From Photobacterium profundum SS9 (GTDB lineage Bacteria; Pseudomonadota; Gammaproteobacteria; Enterobacterales; Vibrionaceae), in the NCBI RefSeq assembly GCF_000196255.1, contig NC_006370.1, forward strand, positions 3,671,411-3,735,410: a DNA stretch of 64,000 nucleotides, given 5' to 3'. Of this stretch, positions 42,137 through 51,931 are shown in pieces. Made by a program: the position numbers and the translations under genes. How positions within the stretch are numbered: position 1 is the first letter of the stretch; the number at the start of each line of letters is the position of its first letter. Under the pieces are notes generated by a model, which searched no databases, was not told the DNA's origin, and worked only from the letters and a program-made list of their open reading frames with translations.

Positions 42137-42622
42137 TTACAGCGTGATTCGCGTCAAAAAACCGTCGATATGTATTGTCTCATTTTCATACGATAATTCC
42201 AGCCCTTTACCGTCAATTATCTGGTATTCACAAGAATTATAACCATTTGAGTTCACAGTTCTTTTATTAGACAAAGTTATATAAGGTGAGGCTTTTTGAT
42301 CACCAGATAATAAAACCCACATTTTTGTACAATTTATTTGCCTTGATTCAATCACTATTGGCCATCCAAGCGCGGTAAAACTCAGGTCTATATTATTAAC
42401 GGTCATATAATTAGGTTTATCATTAAGTTCCCATAAATTACGGAGACTTACTGCATTATTATAAAAGTTACTAACCGTCAATGTTACTTTTGTCTCTTCC
42501 AGTCTTTCATTCAGTTGTGACCATTTACCAAGTAGAACGGCTATTAGTAACAGCATAAGTGTTAACCAAATAAACCCTTTCAATCGAGTAAAAGGCAGTC
42601 GATCAAACACCCCGTGCAACAT
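42137..42622 (-). CDS. mshF: MSHA biogenesis protein MshF
   Basis: Poorly characterised bitopic protein, 161 residues with one N-terminal membrane helix (about 17-34) and a periplasmic domain with two cysteines. The start overlaps the end of mshG by 20 bases; a TTG one codon upstream is possible. Its codons are noticeably more A/T-rich than those of the minor-pilin genes. Identified mainly by position between mshG and mshB. Confidence 0.8.
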   Translation of the reverse strand: MLHGVFDRLPFTRLKGFIWLTLMLLLIAVLLGKWSQLNERLEETKVTLTVSNFYNNAVSLRNLWELNDKPNYMTVNNIDLSFTALGWPIVIESRQINCTKMWVLLSGDQKASPYITLSNKRTVNSNGYNSCEYQIIDGKGLELSYENETIHIDGFLTRITL

Positions 42623-43823
42623 CAAGCATGCCCCACATTGGTAGGAAAATACCCAAGGCTAAAATCAAGACCATTACCGCAACGACCAGCAATAAAAGCG
42701 GCTCTATTCGTGCTGTTAAGGTTTTTAAATCGTATTCAACTTCACGATCGTAAAAATCAGAGACTTCTAATAGCAAGTTATCGACTTGGCCCGTCTCTTC
42801 ACCGACCGCGATCATCTGTAAGACTAACGGGGTAAACACACCTGAATCGGTAGCCGTACTGGTAATACTGTTACCGCTTTCGATTCCATTTTTCATTTCA
42901 ATTAAGCGGTTCTCTAAAAAGCGATTACCCAAGGCTTCTGCCGACATTTGAATGGCTTGGTTCAGCGGCACACCCGCCCTAATCATTAAGGCAAAAGTAC
43001 GAGAAAAGCGTGACATCTGAGCACGGTTAACAATATGGCCCACCACAGGGGTTTTAAGCCGCCAACTATCCCAACGTTCTTGACCTTTAGGGGTTCGTCG
43101 CCACATTTTAAGCGCTAACCCACTAACGATTCCTGCCCCCAGCATTAGCGGCCAATAGTGAACAAAGAAATTTGACGTGCCGATTAAGATCCGCGTCGGT
43201 AACGGGAGATCGACGCCAAAGCGCGCAAACATCGACGCGAACTGAGGGATCACTTTAATATTCAATACCACCATCGCGAGCATAATCGCGGAGATCACAA
43301 ACAGCGGATAACGCATCGCTGATTTAATTCGGCGGCGTGTTTCCATTTCTTGTTCAAAATAGTGAGCTAGCTGTAATAAGGATTCATCCAATCGACCGGT
43401 GTTTTCACCAACGTGAATCATAGAAACAAACAAGTCAGAAAAAACCCGCCGATGCTGTTTCATCGCAGCCGACAGCGAATGACCATTGGTTAAATCACTC
43501 ATGACGGCATCCAGTGTTTCTTTCATTAGCGGATGACTAGCACTCTGCCCTAACCCTTTGATAGCCCTTAATAGCGGCACACCAGCTTTGGTTAAACTGT
43601 AAAGCTGACGACAAAAAATCACTAATGCTTCTAGTGGAATATCATTTTGAAATAATTGCTTAAAATCGAAGCTATCCCCTTTGGCCTTACCTTGACGGAT
43701 CTCTAAAGGAATAATGCCTTGGCGCATCAGTACATCGGCTGCAACCTCTTGGTTAGCCGCTTCTACTTGTCCGCGTTGTAATTGGCCTTTGCTACCTCGA
43801 CCACGGTAATTAAATACTGGCAT
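42603..43823 (-). CDS. mshG: MSHA platform protein MshG (PilC/GspF family)
   Basis: Inner-membrane platform of the pilus assembly machine. The 406 residues comprise two T2SSF domains (about 65-190 and 270-390), each followed by membrane spans, with VGENTGRL and VGEETGQV motifs in mirrored places. The ATG at 43823 follows GGA by 8-9 bases; a TTG just before it was rejected. mshE is 10 bases upstream. Confidence 0.95.
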   Translation of the reverse strand: MPVFNYRGRGSKGQLQRGQVEAANQEVAADVLMRQGIIPLEIRQGKAKGDSFDFKQLFQNDIPLEALVIFCRQLYSLTKAGVPLLRAIKGLGQSASHPLMKETLDAVMSDLTNGHSLSAAMKQHRRVFSDLFVSMIHVGENTGRLDESLLQLAHYFEQEMETRRRIKSAMRYPLFVISAIMLAMVVLNIKVIPQFASMFARFGVDLPLPTRILIGTSNFFVHYWPLMLGAGIVSGLALKMWRRTPKGQERWDSWRLKTPVVGHIVNRAQMSRFSRTFALMIRAGVPLNQAIQMSAEALGNRFLENRLIEMKNGIESGNSITSTATDSGVFTPLVLQMIAVGEETGQVDNLLLEVSDFYDREVEYDLKTLTARIEPLLLLVVAVMVLILALGIFLPMWGMLDVARGV

Positions 43824-43833
43824 CAACTATGTC

Positions 43834-45546
43834 CTATACCAGAAATCCATCATTAAGATCGCCATCACCCAGAATAAGTACTTCATCTAGGCTCGTTCGC
43901 CCCTCGAGTGCCAATCCCATCGCTGAAGCAACTAAGGGTTGGTAACCTTCAGATTCACGGGCGATTTGGCTAAATAAGACCGCGTTATTATCACGAAGGG
44001 CATCCATCATGGCTTGGTTCATTTCGAGTAATTCAAATACACCAATACGCCCTTTGTAACCAGTGAAGTTACAGGTTTGACAACCTCGTCCTCGGTGAAA
44101 TTCACGGTGTTGATGTTCAGTAAAACGGGCTTTTAGCCACTGAATTTGAGCGGCATCAGGGGTTTCTATTTCACCACAATCACGGCATACACGACGCACT
44201 AAACGCTGGGCTAATACCGCCCGCACCGCGCTCGCCACTAAGTAGCCAGGCGCTTCCATATCCATCATTCGCAGAGCACTGTCTATCGCATCATTGGTGT
44301 GCAAAGTGGATAACACTAGGTGGCCAGTTAATGCTGAACGCAAGCCGATTTCGACCGTTTCTTGGTCACGCATTTCACCCACCAGAATGATGTCGGGATC
44401 TTGACGTAAAAAGGTACGTAAGATGGAGGAAAACGTCAGACCAATTTTGTTATTTACTTGTACCTGATTAACTCGCGGTAAACGGTATTCCACTGGGTCT
44501 TCTGCTGTGATCAGCTTTTTCCCCGGCTTATTCAATTCGCTGAGGGCACCATACAGCGTGGTGGTTTTACCTGAGCCTGTAGGACCCGTTACCAAAATCA
44601 TGCCATGAGGGCGTTTTAACTGCCGACGAAATCGCTGCAAAATATCTGCAGGCATACCGACTTCATCAAGATTTAGAATACCTGCCGATTGGTCAAGCAA
44701 ACGCATGACAACCGATTCACCGTGCTGCACAGGCATGGTAGAAACACGCACATCGACTGAATGCCCGCGTATTTTGACATTAAAACGCCCATCTTGTGGC
44801 AGACGTTTTTCTGATATATCGAGGCCACTCATTAATTTAAGACGCAAGACTAACGCCGATGCCACACTGGCTTCATTGAGTAATGTTTCATGCAATACGC
44901 CATCGATACGCTGGCGAATACGCAATACATCGGTATCGGGTTCGATGTGAATATCTGACGCACCGACTTGAATCGCATCTTCAAATAATGAATTGATCAG
45001 CTTAACAACGGTGACGTCTTCGTTGTCATCATCAAAGCCAAAAGCAAACACTGAATCCGTTTTGTGCTCGGCTTGTAACTGCTCTGCGAAGGAGACAATT
45101 TCTTTCGTGCGACGGTAATAACGATCAAATGCTGCAATCAATTGACGTTCGCGGGCTATTACCAGCTCAACACGGTACTCTCCTAGCTGGTTATACACCG
45201 CTTCTTGAGTCGCAAGATCGGCAGGATCGCTCATAGCCACTCGAACGGTGTCGCCACGGTGGTCGATGACTAATGCACGTAAACGACGAGCATGCACTTC
45301 TGATAGTAACGATACCGCTTCCATATCCACGTTCGCGCGCGTTAAGTCGACTAACGGAATATCAAGCTGTTGCGACAAAAACGACAACATCTGTTGTTCA
45401 GTTAAGAACCCCATGTTGATCAATGTATCGCCGAGCTTTCGCCCTGTGCTTTGCTGCTGTGAAAGTGCTTGTTCTAATTGGGCTTGAACAACAATGCCTT
45501 CATCAACCAGCAAGTCACCAAGACGTTTTCTTAATCTAATCTGCAT
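43834..45546 (-). CDS. mshE: MSHA assembly ATPase MshE
   Basis: GspE/PilB-type hexameric ATPase that powers pilus extension. The 570 residues have Walker A GPTGSGKTTT (321-330), an Asp box, Walker B EMRDQET and a tetracysteine zinc motif near 445-480. The N-terminus has two MshEN c-di-GMP-binding motifs (RLGDLLVDEG at 8 and RKLGDTLINMG at 36); in Vibrio cholerae this domain binds c-di-GMP and links pilus extension to surface attachment. It sits between mshN and mshG. Confidence 0.96.
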   Translation of the reverse strand: MQIRLRKRLGDLLVDEGIVVQAQLEQALSQQQSTGRKLGDTLINMGFLTEQQMLSFLSQQLDIPLVDLTRANVDMEAVSLLSEVHARRLRALVIDHRGDTVRVAMSDPADLATQEAVYNQLGEYRVELVIARERQLIAAFDRYYRRTKEIVSFAEQLQAEHKTDSVFAFGFDDDNEDVTVVKLINSLFEDAIQVGASDIHIEPDTDVLRIRQRIDGVLHETLLNEASVASALVLRLKLMSGLDISEKRLPQDGRFNVKIRGHSVDVRVSTMPVQHGESVVMRLLDQSAGILNLDEVGMPADILQRFRRQLKRPHGMILVTGPTGSGKTTTLYGALSELNKPGKKLITAEDPVEYRLPRVNQVQVNNKIGLTFSSILRTFLRQDPDIILVGEMRDQETVEIGLRSALTGHLVLSTLHTNDAIDSALRMMDMEAPGYLVASAVRAVLAQRLVRRVCRDCGEIETPDAAQIQWLKARFTEHQHREFHRGRGCQTCNFTGYKGRIGVFELLEMNQAMMDALRDNNAVLFSQIARESEGYQPLVASAMGLALEGRTSLDEVLILGDGDLNDGFLV

Positions 45547-45550
45547 CGTC

Positions 45551-46813
45551 TTAGCTCTCTTTTGCTGATAATAATGACAAGCGTTGTTGAATAAACTGTT
45601 GTGATTTAGCGGATACCCGCCCCATCAATAAGGCTTGCTGATACGCTTCTTTCGCTTTCTCACCATTGCTGTCACGCTCTAGTGCAATGCCTAACCCCAT
45701 CCACCAGCGTCCATCATAAGGCTCTGACTTCACTAGTTGTTGATAGCTATTAAGCGCCATTGCATTATTTTTAAGCTGCTGTGATAACGCGCCACGCATC
45801 GCCATGTAAGCAGCATTTTCTTCTTTAGGAATACGCGCTAATACATTTAATGCCGCTTGCGGTTGTGATTCATTCACCAAGAGCTTGGCGAGGGTTAAGC
45901 GGAGTTCCGGCTGCTCACCCTCACGAGATAACCCTTGCTGCAACACAGTAACCGCTTTGCGGGTATCTGCTTTACCGTAATACAGTGCCGCCAGCTTTTG
46001 ACGCACTTTAATCCAATCTGGCTGGTATTTTATGGCTGATTCTAAATGCACAATGGCTTTCTTACTGTCGCCTTGTTTCAGCAATTTCATTGCACGACCG
46101 TATTCAATATCGGCAAGTTGCTTGGTATTCAGTTCCACCGTTTCAATGCTTAAACCTTCATCGTCATTGCCCCAAGACGTCATATTGTCACTAACGTTCA
46201 GGATCGGGGGGGCTTGACGTTCAGTATGCTCAACCAGCACAGGTGCCGATTTAGGAACTGCTTTTTTGGGCGTCGCCTTTATTGTTTTAGCTGGTATTGT
46301 TTTAGCTAATGTTGTTTCTGGTGGCACTGCTGGCGTGATATTAGCGATCTCTTTGACCTTCGTTGCAGCAACAGGCTTAGGCGCTGGTTTACCTTGCACC
46401 GCCACTTTAGAGGCAACCATGATTTCAGGTTCAGGTTCAGGTTCAGGTTCAAATTTTTCTTCTGATATAGACGCTGTGGCAATGCTTTCAGCGGATACAA
46501 CAGGTTCTTCGACAGCTGTTTTTTCTGTAACGATTTTTTCTGCAATAGGCTTTTCTACTGTAGACTTTTCTACAACAGAGGGAGCAACCTCTGCATGTGA
46601 AACGGCCGCAATCGTATCAGGTTGACTTTGTTGACCAAACCACCAGCCAACAACCCCTGATAGGACAGTGATACCAAGACCAGCAGCTGCCATTAATGGC
46701 CATTTTTTTGCTGGTACAGGTCTGATATAAGCAGCAACTAACGGGTCCGTTTTGGCTGCATTATTTGAATTCTTTTGCGCAAGCTCGTTAAGCTTTTTGT
46801 TTATTTCACTCAT
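45551..46813 (-). CDS. mshN: MSHA biogenesis protein MshN (TPR protein)
   Basis: Inner-membrane protein of 420 residues: a short cytoplasmic N-terminus, one membrane helix (about 42-58), a long low-complexity linker of VEK/AEK repeats and (EP)n, a proline/alanine/lysine region, then TPR repeats (about 245-415). The start at 46813 follows GGAG; an upstream in-frame start (46849) lies within mshM. The exact function is not established. Confidence 0.9.
   Translation of the reverse strand: MSEINKKLNELAQKNSNNAAKTDPLVAAYIRPVPAKKWPLMAAAGLGITVLSGVVGWWFGQQSQPDTIAAVSHAEVAPSVVEKSTVEKPIAEKIVTEKTAVEEPVVSAESIATASISEEKFEPEPEPEPEIMVASKVAVQGKPAPKPVAATKVKEIANITPAVPPETTLAKTIPAKTIKATPKKAVPKSAPVLVEHTERQAPPILNVSDNMTSWGNDDEGLSIETVELNTKQLADIEYGRAMKLLKQGDSKKAIVHLESAIKYQPDWIKVRQKLAALYYGKADTRKAVTVLQQGLSREGEQPELRLTLAKLLVNESQPQAALNVLARIPKEENAAYMAMRGALSQQLKNNAMALNSYQQLVKSEPYDGRWWMGLGIALERDSNGEKAKEAYQQALLMGRVSAKSQQFIQQRLSLLSAKES
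46424..46450. repeat. Six-base tandem repeat within mshN
   Basis: Four copies of TTCAGG on the plus strand plus a partial copy, encoding a Glu-Pro repeat in the MshN linker. The unit is a multiple of three, so copy changes only lengthen or shorten the linker. Confidence 0.9.
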
Positions 46814-46815
46814 GC

Positions 46816-47658
46816 TTAACTCCATCCCCACAATACGGGGTATGTCCACTTCGGTTGTCTTGCGCTTAATGTATCTTTAATTGCCATGAGTACTTCTTTA
46901 TTCGTGACTTTCTGTTGATTGCTGCCGTATGCCGCAATTAATGCCTTATGGCATAGCTGATTAATCACCCTTGGAATTCCCTGACTGGATTTCCATAATG
47001 CGCGGTAGTCAGACAGGGTAAACAAGGCTTTATGACAGCCAGCCTGCTGCAAGCGGTATTCGATATACGAGATCGTTTCAGCCAAATCTAACGGTCGTAA
47101 ATTAGCACGGAAAGTAATTCGCTGGCGAAACTGGCGCAAGTTATGTTGAGCCAAACGTTGATCCAATTCAGGTTGACCAAGCAACACAATCTGGAGCAGT
47201 TTTTCGTGCTCCGTTTCTAAATTACCCAACAAGCGAATGACCTCAAGCGCCTCGTCTGGCAGAGCTTGCGCTTCATCCAGTAATACAACCACGGTTTTCC
47301 CTTGGCTTTTACGTTGAATCAATTCGTCATGAATACGTTCAGTGAGCATGGTGTTATCACCATCTCGACTTAAATTCAGTTCATTCGCTAAAGCAGCCCG
47401 CAGTTCATGCCCATTCATTGCGGGGGTTGGTAAGTACGCCAGATCAAACCGTTCTGGTAATTGATTAATCAGCATGCGGCACACCAGTGTTTTTCCGGTA
47501 CCCACCTCACCCGAGATCTGAATAATCCCTTCGCCCATTTCCAACGCTGACAATACGGTTTGAATTGCCTCTAAATGAGGAGGCAATGCATGGAATAACG
47601 ACGTATTTGGCGTTAAAGCAAAAGGGGCTTGATTTAATCTAAAGTGAGACTGATACAT
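46816..47658 (-). CDS. mshM: MSHA biogenesis protein MshM (ExeA/GspA-like AAA ATPase)
   Basis: AAA+ ATPase of 280 residues related to ExeA/GspA, which help insert secretins through the wall. Walker A is GEVGTGKT (50-57), Walker B VVLLDEAQALP, followed by sensor-1 IVLLGQPEL. No peptidoglycan-binding or membrane part follows, unlike ExeA. mshL lies four bases upstream. Confidence 0.93.
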   Translation of the reverse strand: MYQSHFRLNQAPFALTPNTSLFHALPPHLEAIQTVLSALEMGEGIIQISGEVGTGKTLVCRMLINQLPERFDLAYLPTPAMNGHELRAALANELNLSRDGDNTMLTERIHDELIQRKSQGKTVVVLLDEAQALPDEALEVIRLLGNLETEHEKLLQIVLLGQPELDQRLAQHNLRQFRQRITFRANLRPLDLAETISYIEYRLQQAGCHKALFTLSDYRALWKSSQGIPRVINQLCHKALIAAYGSNQQKVTNKEVLMAIKDTLSARQPKWTYPVLWGWS

Positions 47659-47661
47659 GGC

Positions 47662-49332
47662 TTAATCTTGCTCAGGGAACCATTCGGTTACCAATGCACG
47701 AGATCGTTCGATCTCTTGCTGCCACGTCTGCTCATCAACCACCGTAGGCTTAAGCAGAATTACCAGTTCAGTTTTAGACTTCACTTTATTGACGTTTCTA
47801 AATAAATGCCCAAGCCCTGGGATATCACCTAAGAAAGGCACTTTAGACACCTGATCATTGATCGCTGATTTCATCAAGCCACCAATAACAACGACATCGC
47901 CACTGCGGGCAAAAATGACCGAATCAGATTCTCGGATAGAACTTTTAGCGAGTGGTAATTTATACACTCCAAACGTTGCGCCCAAATCGATTTCTTTGGT
48001 CTCGTTAACCACCTCAACAACAGTAGGGTGAACATGTAACAATACGCCACCCTCATCATCAATCTGTGGGGTAACATCTAATGAAATACCTGAAAAGAAT
48101 GGGGTGAGTTCTATATCTGGCGCAGAAGTGCTGTTATCGCCACTGACTTCACCACCAGAAATATCAGTGACAAAATATTGATCGCCACCCACTTTAATCA
48201 CGGCTTTTTGGTTGTTAGCAGCGGTTACCCGAGGGCTAGATAGCACATTCAGATCACCTTGCGTTTCAAGAAAGCTCAGTACCGCTTCAAAATTACCGTC
48301 ACTGATGGTGAGATTGGTCTGCCCGCCTAATAAAGCTGAAATAGCATCACCACCCGGTAGGGCTGATGGACCAGTGCGTCCAAAGACAATATCAGTACCA
48401 CCAATACTCGAGGTTATATTGCTCCAGTTAACGCCTTGCTGATAACCATCGCTAAGTGTGACTTCCATTATTTTGGCTTCCAGTACAACTTGACGCTTTA
48501 ACCGCTTTTTCGATACGCTCAGAAACTCTTTCACTTCACGTAGTTCATTCGGATAAGCACGCACTGAGATCAAGCTCGCTTGTGGTGAAACCACAATGCT
48601 GCGCCCTTCTCCAGAGCCGATCATTGCTTGTACCGCTTTTTCTAACTGCGACCAAAAATCGCTTTCAGACGTTGTTTCAATTGTGGTACCACCGGTCGTG
48701 GTACTCGAATTATTACCGCCGGAACCACTGTCTGAGTTGTTGTTACTGCTATTATCCGAATTACTGTTATTACTACTGCTACCTGAGCCCGATGAACCGG
48801 AGTCACTGCTAGTAATTGAACCCGTCGTAATAGACGTCAGAGAAACACCACGGCGCTGAAGCTGTAAATAGTCAACAGGAATCGCTTCGGTGCGTAATGT
48901 CGCTGGAAATATTTGAATAATATTCCCTTTACGTGTGGCGTTATAACCATAAATATCAGAAACCACGTCCAAGACTTCGTCTAACGTTACATCGCGTAAT
49001 GTTAAAGAGATGCGACCTTGTACATTTGGATGGATCACCATGTTTAATGGCGTGCCTTTCACCAAGCTACCAAAGAAGGTACGTGCCTCAACATTTCGTG
49101 CGCTAACACGAAAACGTTTTTCTAAAGCCGATGACGCCATGTAATCATTACTGCCAAAGCTTGGCATCAAATCATCATTAACCGCTGAAGGTAAATCATC
49201 TAGCGGACGACTGTTCGCCTCGTTTGCAGCAATATTTAACGCTTCTTTTATTTCAACCGGATCTTGATGTCCCATGTTGGTTGAGCAGCCTAATAAAAAG
49301 GCTAAAAGTATTCCTATTACTAATCCACGCAT
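47662..49332 (-). CDS. mshL: MSHA outer-membrane secretin MshL
   Basis: Secretin channel through which the pilus leaves. The 556 residues have a lipoprotein signal with lipobox LLGC (C16), an STN/N0 domain (about 75-145), a Ser/Asn/Gly-rich low-complexity linker (about 170-220), an N1-like domain (about 225-285), and the C-terminal secretin domain (about 300-550) with LPLAKSSIRESD and VVIGGLMKS. It is followed by mshM. Confidence 0.95.
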   Translation of the reverse strand: MRGLVIGILLAFLLGCSTNMGHQDPVEIKEALNIAANEANSRPLDDLPSAVNDDLMPSFGSNDYMASSALEKRFRVSARNVEARTFFGSLVKGTPLNMVIHPNVQGRISLTLRDVTLDEVLDVVSDIYGYNATRKGNIIQIFPATLRTEAIPVDYLQLQRRGVSLTSITTGSITSSDSGSSGSGSSSNNSNSDNSSNNNSDSGSGGNNSSTTTGGTTIETTSESDFWSQLEKAVQAMIGSGEGRSIVVSPQASLISVRAYPNELREVKEFLSVSKKRLKRQVVLEAKIMEVTLSDGYQQGVNWSNITSSIGGTDIVFGRTGPSALPGGDAISALLGGQTNLTISDGNFEAVLSFLETQGDLNVLSSPRVTAANNQKAVIKVGGDQYFVTDISGGEVSGDNSTSAPDIELTPFFSGISLDVTPQIDDEGGVLLHVHPTVVEVVNETKEIDLGATFGVYKLPLAKSSIRESDSVIFARSGDVVVIGGLMKSAINDQVSKVPFLGDIPGLGHLFRNVNKVKSKTELVILLKPTVVDEQTWQQEIERSRALVTEWFPEQD

Positions 49333-49341
49333 GCTAGCTGC

Positions 49342-49674
49342 TTACCTTTCAATTATTTTTATATTGTCAGCGAATAATTCCAACCGCCACTGCTTACCAC
49401 CACGACTAACAGTGACAAAATCATCTTGAATATGAGTGAGGGTATATCCACTCACTTTTCCACCGACACCAATAGAAACATTATTTAATATGGCAGTGCA
49501 CGTATCTGCCTCATAGCACAAAATGCTTTGTAGTGTCGGCACATAACTTCGTTTTGCCGTCTGCTTTTTGGCTGGTGCACTCCACCCTAACGGTGCGGTA
49601 GGATCTTGGCTTGCCTGAGCAGTATTGATTGTTAGCATCATTAAGATAACGCTAATAAAACTGAATTTACCCAC
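49342..49674 (-). CDS. mshK: MSHA biogenesis protein MshK
   Basis: Small periplasmic protein (110 residues), a PilP-like component by position. A GTG start at 49674 gives a clean signal peptide (VGKFSFISVILMM..., ending AQA) and has AAGG 9 bases upstream; an ATG at 49710 lacks a ribosome site. Two cysteines lie near the centre. The start overlaps the mshJ stop by 8 bases. Confidence 0.82.
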   Translation of the reverse strand: MGKFSFISVILMMLTINTAQASQDPTAPLGWSAPAKKQTAKRSYVPTLQSILCYEADTCTAILNNVSIGVGGKVSGYTLTHIQDDFVTVSRGGKQWRLELFADNIKIIER

Positions 49675-50302
49675 CGATAAAATCCTTACTTTCACCAAGA
49701 GTGTAAACATTTAACGTAATATCAGCCCAAGGGTATTTATCAACCTGATAACTAAAACTTCGCCAGTAATACTTCACCGGTAATGCTTCTAATTGCTCGA
49801 GATAATTAACTACATCAAAGTAACGGCCACGAAGGGTTAACTGTACGGGATGAATAAAATAGCCTTCATCATCGCCATTAATAAGTTGTATTGGGGCTTG
49901 TGATTCTAATGAGATCAGCTTCAAACGTGTGGTACGTCGTAACACTTCTTCCATTAAACCCGACATCTGTATTGGTGTTACCAAGCTCGCAACACGATCT
50001 GTTAGTTGCTCATTTAAGCCATCAGTCTGTTGCTCTAAACGTTCGATTTTCTTATCTACGTCATTATTTGGATCACTGTTGAGCTTTCGATTAATCGCGG
50101 CAATTTGATTATCACTACTCACGAGTTCGTTAGCAGCAGAAACGAGTTGCCGTTTAATTGACGTAACATCTTTCATTGTCGGCTCAATCACCACAACAAA
50201 ACCCACAAACAGTAATGCCACCCAACCAGATACCAGTATCAAGATTTGTTCGCGACGTGTCAGCAGATCAAAACGGTCGCTTAATTGTTGCCAACCATTC
50301 AT
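49667..50302 (-). CDS. mshJ: MSHA biogenesis protein MshJ (PilO-like)
   Basis: Inner-membrane alignment protein of 211 residues with one membrane span (about 20-41), a coiled-coil (about 45-95) and a periplasmic ferredoxin-like domain, resembling PilO/GspM. It overlaps mshI by four bases (ATGA) and mshK by eight. Confidence 0.9.
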   Translation of the reverse strand: MNGWQQLSDRFDLLTRREQILILVSGWVALLFVGFVVVIEPTMKDVTSIKRQLVSAANELVSSDNQIAAINRKLNSDPNNDVDKKIERLEQQTDGLNEQLTDRVASLVTPIQMSGLMEEVLRRTTRLKLISLESQAPIQLINGDDEGYFIHPVQLTLRGRYFDVVNYLEQLEALPVKYYWRSFSYQVDKYPWADITLNVYTLGESKDFIGG

Positions 50303-51774
50303 TTTTTGCTCTCCTGTTGTGCCGCCGTTCTATCGGCTAATAATCTAAACGTCACGATATCTTTCTCATTACGCCCAAGTGATAGCAGCTGGAAACGACG
50401 CTCAGATAAAGATGGGTATGCTTTAAATGCCCTTAGCCAACCAGGAACAACATCAGGGCTGCACGCCAACCCTTCTAAATCTAAAGCTTTACCGGTCGCA
50501 CGAATTCGGCTTACCGATATATCACCGCTTGCCGCATCTGACAGTTGCTTTAACATTCCGGCATAACCTACTTTTAGGCTGTCATCATGATTTTCAATCG
50601 CTTTTAATGTTGCTTGTTTCGCTGCTAAATCTTGCTCAAGAGAGCCGGCTAATTCCACTTTTAGAGGGCTAGGTACATGCTTGGCTAATGCCGCTTTGGC
50701 GCGGTCAAGCTCGGTACGTTTAGCCGTTAGTGATGCTTGCTCTGCTGCTAACTTTTCTTTAACTACGTAGTTTTTCCACTGGTACCAGCCAGTCAATGTT
50801 GCCATTACCACAACAATAATTGCCCAGCTCGCGATAACATTCGGCAATGTCAGATAATTTTTTTGCGGCTTTAAAGCATCTGAATAAAGGTTAATGCCAG
50901 AGCCATCAAGCTGATTCAGTGCCGCCCATGCTACACGAGCAGCATTGATGGTTAACGTTGAATATGCAGGCGCAATAGCACTCACCGAGACACTTAATCG
51001 CTGACTAAGCTCTTGCGCTAATAAGGCATCGTCTTCACCATCACACGAAATAATAAGTTGATTAATCGGGTTATCACGCAATTGTGCACTGAGGAAATCT
51101 AGAGAACGTTGTAATTCAAGTGCTAGGTTATCTAACTGTAATGCATCACTTTCAGAGCCAATTAACGGGTCAGTAAAACCTCGTAATTGACGCTGAAAGC
51201 ACAATACCTGTTGTTTGAATGCGGTTAATTGCAAACCTGCACTTGAACGACGATGAAGAATGAGCTGACTGAGAGATGAAGACGTAAATTGCCCCCATAC
51301 TATTTCTTCTGCCGAAACCGCTATCAGTTCACCATTTGCATCGGCACAAATTTTAATGAGTTGTTCTATGTGCTTTCGATTAGCAACAAAAACTTGAAGT
51401 CGGTCTTTTAATGGCGCCGGAAAACCGTCTGCCACCAAATCCATTGGGGATTCATTAACAAGATCTTTAACTAAAAAAGGCAATGCCGTGGGTAATTCAG
51501 CACGCGGTATATCAGGTTTTTCAATAAGTAAACTCTGATATAAACCATGACCTAAAACTAATTTTAATTTACAACCAGAAAGATCATGCTTTTCAAGCAA
51601 CGATTTAATGGCATCAGCCCATTGCCCGGATCCTGAAATATCAATGCTATCGGTTATACATTGCTGCTCTGATTCATAAACTATTGTTATAGAATCAGCA
51701 AATACAGCTAGGCAAGCTAACTTATGATGACTTTTCTTATTAAAATATTTATTAAACAAAGCAGTAGACTTCAT
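50299..51774 (-). CDS. mshI: MSHA biogenesis protein MshI (PilM/PilN-like)
   Basis: Inner-membrane platform protein of 491 residues: an N-terminal actin-like (PilM-like) domain, a membrane span (about 324-345), and a C-terminal PilN-like periplasmic domain, apparently combining both parts in one chain. The start at 51774 has a GGA-like site; an in-frame extension to 51849 is non-conserved and hydrophobic. First gene of the msh cluster. The 157 bases upstream are A/T-rich and should hold its promoter, but no convincing hexamers were found. Confidence 0.9.
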   Translation of the reverse strand: MKSTALFNKYFNKKSHHKLACLAVFADSITIVYESEQQCITDSIDISGSGQWADAIKSLLEKHDLSGCKLKLVLGHGLYQSLLIEKPDIPRAELPTALPFLVKDLVNESPMDLVADGFPAPLKDRLQVFVANRKHIEQLIKICADANGELIAVSAEEIVWGQFTSSSLSQLILHRRSSAGLQLTAFKQQVLCFQRQLRGFTDPLIGSESDALQLDNLALELQRSLDFLSAQLRDNPINQLIISCDGEDDALLAQELSQRLSVSVSAIAPAYSTLTINAARVAWAALNQLDGSGINLYSDALKPQKNYLTLPNVIASWAIIVVVMATLTGWYQWKNYVVKEKLAAEQASLTAKRTELDRAKAALAKHVPSPLKVELAGSLEQDLAAKQATLKAIENHDDSLKVGYAGMLKQLSDAASGDISVSRIRATGKALDLEGLACSPDVVPGWLRAFKAYPSLSERRFQLLSLGRNEKDIVTFRLLADRTAAQQESKK

Positions 51775-51931
51775 GGATATCCAATACAACTGACTAAATA
51801 TGTGCAAATATTGCCACAACAACAACGCCAAACAACCGACACACGTCATTTATTTGACAATGGTACCCGAACATTAATCAAATGAACATATATCGATTGT
51901 TTTTTAATGTATAAGCAAATGTAACATGTCT

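Noticed and set aside
46813..46849. Longer start for mshN
   Set aside because: Overlaps mshM; the ribosome site GGAG is correctly placed for 46813.
35106..51774. The pilus cluster as a type II secretion system
   Set aside because: Gene order, the MshA-type major pilin, the MshEN-containing ATPase and MshQ identify MSHA rather than Gsp genes.
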